Of a DNA stretch of 64,000 nucleotides, positions 62,413-64,000 are shown in pieces. Source of the DNA: Pomphorhynchus laevis (taxonomy: Eukaryota > Acanthocephala > Palaeacanthocephala > Echinorhynchida > Pomphorhynchidae); assembly GCA_012934845.2 (NCBI GenBank), contig WNNJ02001118.1:124001-188000 (forward strand), given 5' to 3'. Position 1 is the first letter of the stretch. Each line of letters opens with the position of its first letter. The notes under the pieces were generated by a model. It saw only the letters and a list, made by a program, of their open reading frames with translations, did not search any database and was not told where the DNA came from. The position numbers and the translations under genes are program-made.

Positions 62413-62489
62413 TTATTGTATGCTAATTATTTCTCAAACTTTTTTAATTAACTTGTATTTTTTTGTCTATATTAATAATCTTATTGCTT

Positions 62490-62720
62490 TTCGCAATGTA
62501 TTTGCTGGCCATAAACGCCAATGCTAACCCTTTTTAAGTTTTGTTTATCAAGATTCAAATCTTTCATGTGTGATAGATTGGCCGAAAAATGGTTTCCTAA
62601 TATTCTAAGGTGTTTACCAGCCTTTAGACCTATGAAACTCTGCGTATTAAGTGCTTTTGTTTTCTTACATCGGCAGAATAAGTGTTTACATTTTTTCTCA
62701 TTTAGGTAGATACCTAATAT
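62490..62720 (-). mobile_element. LINE RT thumb scrap
   Basis: The minus strand reads LNEKKCKHLFCRCKKTKALN, GLKAGKHLRILGNHFSANLS and HMKDLNLDKQNLKRVSIG. The N-x-x-K-C ... H-L-R-x-L-G-x-x-F pattern is that of the region after the xxDD box in LINE RTs. Family not determined. Confidence 0.5.
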
Positions 62721-62734
62721 ATCTAAGATAAAAA

Positions 62735-64000
62735 TTTGGAAAGATTATATATTTGATAAAATTAGAGATAAATAGAAAATAACAAACAATTATAAAAGGA
62801 AAGATAAAATTAATAAAGATATGTATAAAGAACTTACTAAATTAAAGGATAACTATATAATAACAACTATTGATAAAGCTAGTAATAACTTTGTCTTCAT
62901 ATGCAAAAAGCTTTATTATGATATACTAATGAAAGAGGTTAATTCTAATGATTTAAATGTAAATCCAACATATGAACGTAGTGAGTTGAGTTTAGAAACA
63001 ATTATTACAAGTCACTGTTCTATAATGGATAAAAAGGGTATAAAGGTTGAATCAGATAATAAAACTATACCTATATTATATTGGAATCCAAAATTACATA
63101 AAAATCCAATAAAACCTAGGTTCATATGTAGTGCGTTTAAATGTACATTAAAACCACTTTCTGTCTATATGAATAAAATACTTAAAGTAATTAAAGCACA
63201 TTTTAAAAAATATTGCAAGGTAATCGAAATTAATACTGGTATAAAACACTATTTCAGTATTAATTCTACAAAAGAATTTTTAAAACAGACAAAAGGAATA
63301 AATTTTCAAAATATAAATACATACGATTTTAGTACGCTTTATACAAATCTAGATTTAGTAGATATTAAAGAAGCGTTAGTAAAATTAATTAATCTTATAT
63401 TCGGAAAAAGATATACATATATATGTTATAATAATTATAACGCCTATCTAACAAAAATTAAACCATCAAATAAATATAAATATATGGATAAAATTGAATT
63501 AATAGAATCCTTAAATATTTTGATAAATCAAAATTATTTAAAAGTAGGGACATCTATATTTAGACAAGTAAAAGGTGTTCCAATGGGTGGTAATAGTAGC
63601 CCAATTATAGCTGACTTGTTTTTAAGCTTTATAGAATATGAATTTGTTCATAACTGTGTAAAAACTAAATCTAAACAATATAAATATATGAAATATATGT
63701 TTCGATACATTGATGATATATGTGTATTTAATTCTAATAATTTTTATTCAATTAGTGAGCACATTTATCCAGAAAGCCTTATTCTTAACAAAACCAATAT
63801 TAATGATAAAGAAGGTGTATATCTAGATATGAACATTAAATTAACATTAACTAAAACTACTATTAATTTATATCGTAAAGATGACATATTTAAATTTACA
63901 AGAAACATATTTTTGCATGAGCATTCATGCATACCATATAATATAAAATATAATACATTAAATAATGAAATTTTAAGAATTGCAACAATATGTAATGATA
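62735..64000 (+). mobile_element. Penelope-like element (alpha), RT region running off the window
   Basis: Starts with the IWKDYIFDKI block also found at 56230, followed by one in-frame TAG at 62773-62775. From there the frame stays open to the last base. Lineage alpha is distinct from the Penelope/Poseidon-like copy at 13500. The GIY-YIG domain expected downstream lies outside the window, but is seen in the copy at 54996. It is 5'-truncated relative to the N-terminal part at 55760. Confidence 0.9.
62821..64000 (+). CDS. PLE alpha reverse transcriptase, open to the window edge
   Basis: At least 393 codons from the ATG at 62821 without a stop. RT landmarks: ITTIDKASNNFVFICKK (62860), ILYWNPKLHKNPIKPRFIC (PLE template block, 63073), NTYDFSTLYTNLDLVDIKEA (motif A with catalytic Asp, 63313), FRQVKGVPMGGNSSPIIADL (motif B, 63559), YMFRYIDDICVFNSNNF (motif C, YIDD, 63694) and KEGVYLDMNIKL (motif D/E region, 63808). 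All catalytic residues are present. It differs from 17206-17679 by only a few residues. PLE RTs are related to telomerase; the product would copy PLE RNA at nicked DNA and could serve the ribozyme-bearing repeats in trans (inference). Confidence 0.92.
   Translation, partial: MYKELTKLKDNYIITTIDKASNNFVFICKKLYYDILMKEVNSNDLNVNPTYERSELSLETIITSHCSIMDKKGIKVESDNKTIPILYWNPKLHKNPIKPRFICSAFKCTLKPLSVYMNKILKVIKAHFKKYCKVIEINTGIKHYFSINSTKEFLKQTKGINFQNINTYDFSTLYTNLDLVDIKEALVKLINLIFGKRYTYICYNNYNAYLTKIKPSNKYKYMDKIELIESLNILINQNYLKVGTSIFRQVKGVPMGGNSSPIIADLFLSFIEYEFVHNCVKTKSKQYKYMKYMFRYIDDICVFNSNNFYSISEHIYPESLILNKTNINDKEGVYLDMNIKLTLTKTTINLYRKDDIFKFTRNIFLHEHSCIPYNIKYNTLNNEILRIATICND

Larger units (their letters stand above)
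60690..62445 (-). mobile_element. LINE family A copy A6 with internal deletion
   Basis: Read 5' to 3' on the minus strand: 5' UTR with minisatellite (61640-62445), ORF1 start (61326-61620), then directly RT sequence (KLLERIILIQINAYFSS-type, 60977-61270) to the palm with YADD (60790). The rest of ORF1, the whole endonuclease and the start of RT are missing at a junction near 61320, a deletion of roughly 2.5 kb compared with A2. The 3' end is also absent, cut at 60690. Confidence 0.82.

Overview
The window is metazoan nuclear DNA: AT-rich, intron-bearing, and mostly transposable-element sequence. Two host genes are visible. The clearest is a six-exon gene for translation initiation factor eIF3 subunit k on the minus strand (17839-28111). 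Its exons were assembled by eye from conserved residues and matching splice phases. Its first intron is about 8.2 kb and packed with repeats, while two other introns are only 46 and 49 nt. A second, unrecognised gene ends on the plus strand at 7685-9191 and also has a 44-nt intron. Introns this short point to a small-intron invertebrate (nematode, flatworm or similar). That placement is inference; no species is claimed.

Layout. 1-2.5 kb: pieces of a zinc-finger/reverse-transcriptase retroelement and of a Penelope-like element (PLE). 2.7-4.35 kb: short repeats and a hammerhead-bearing element. 4.35-7 kb: a decayed LINE and a tRNA-derived SINE. 7.3-9.2 kb: another ribozyme-bearing repeat and the unrecognised host gene. 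10-16 kb: more retroelement relics, a 385-bp satellite with hammerhead parts, and a second PLE lineage. 17.8-28.1 kb: eIF3k with a retrozyme-like repeat in intron 5 and a 375-bp tandem repeat plus a nearly full-length LINE (family A) in intron 1. 29-53.4 kb: copies of three or four APE-type LINE families with PHD-like ORF1 zinc fingers, in both orientations, including an inverted duplication of about 2.9 kb, and a 2.1-kb AT satellite with a 250-bp higher-order period. 53.9-60.2 kb: foldback repeats, PLE ends with a GIY-YIG endonuclease, and a cluster of hammerhead-bearing repeats. 60.2-62.4 kb: LINE pieces with a 16-bp minisatellite in the 5' UTR. 62.7 kb to the end: an open PLE reverse-transcriptase frame running off the window.

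The most interesting signal is RNA-level. Three canonical type I hammerhead ribozymes lie in retrozyme-like repeats. Four unrelated repeat families additionally carry all three hammerhead strands in a non-circularly permuted order: the CUGAUGA strand sits inside the loop of an extended stem III hairpin, between GAAA and the cleavage site. All these repeats are 250-480 bp, lack obvious coding capacity and often occur as direct repeats. This suggests small non-autonomous elements that process and circularise their RNA by self-cleavage and borrow a reverse transcriptase, most plausibly from the PLEs seen here. The structures are read directly from complementarity; activity and the partnership are inference.

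No LTR retrovirus, Polinton or other capsid- or envelope-bearing element, and no CRISPR or prokaryotic feature, was seen.
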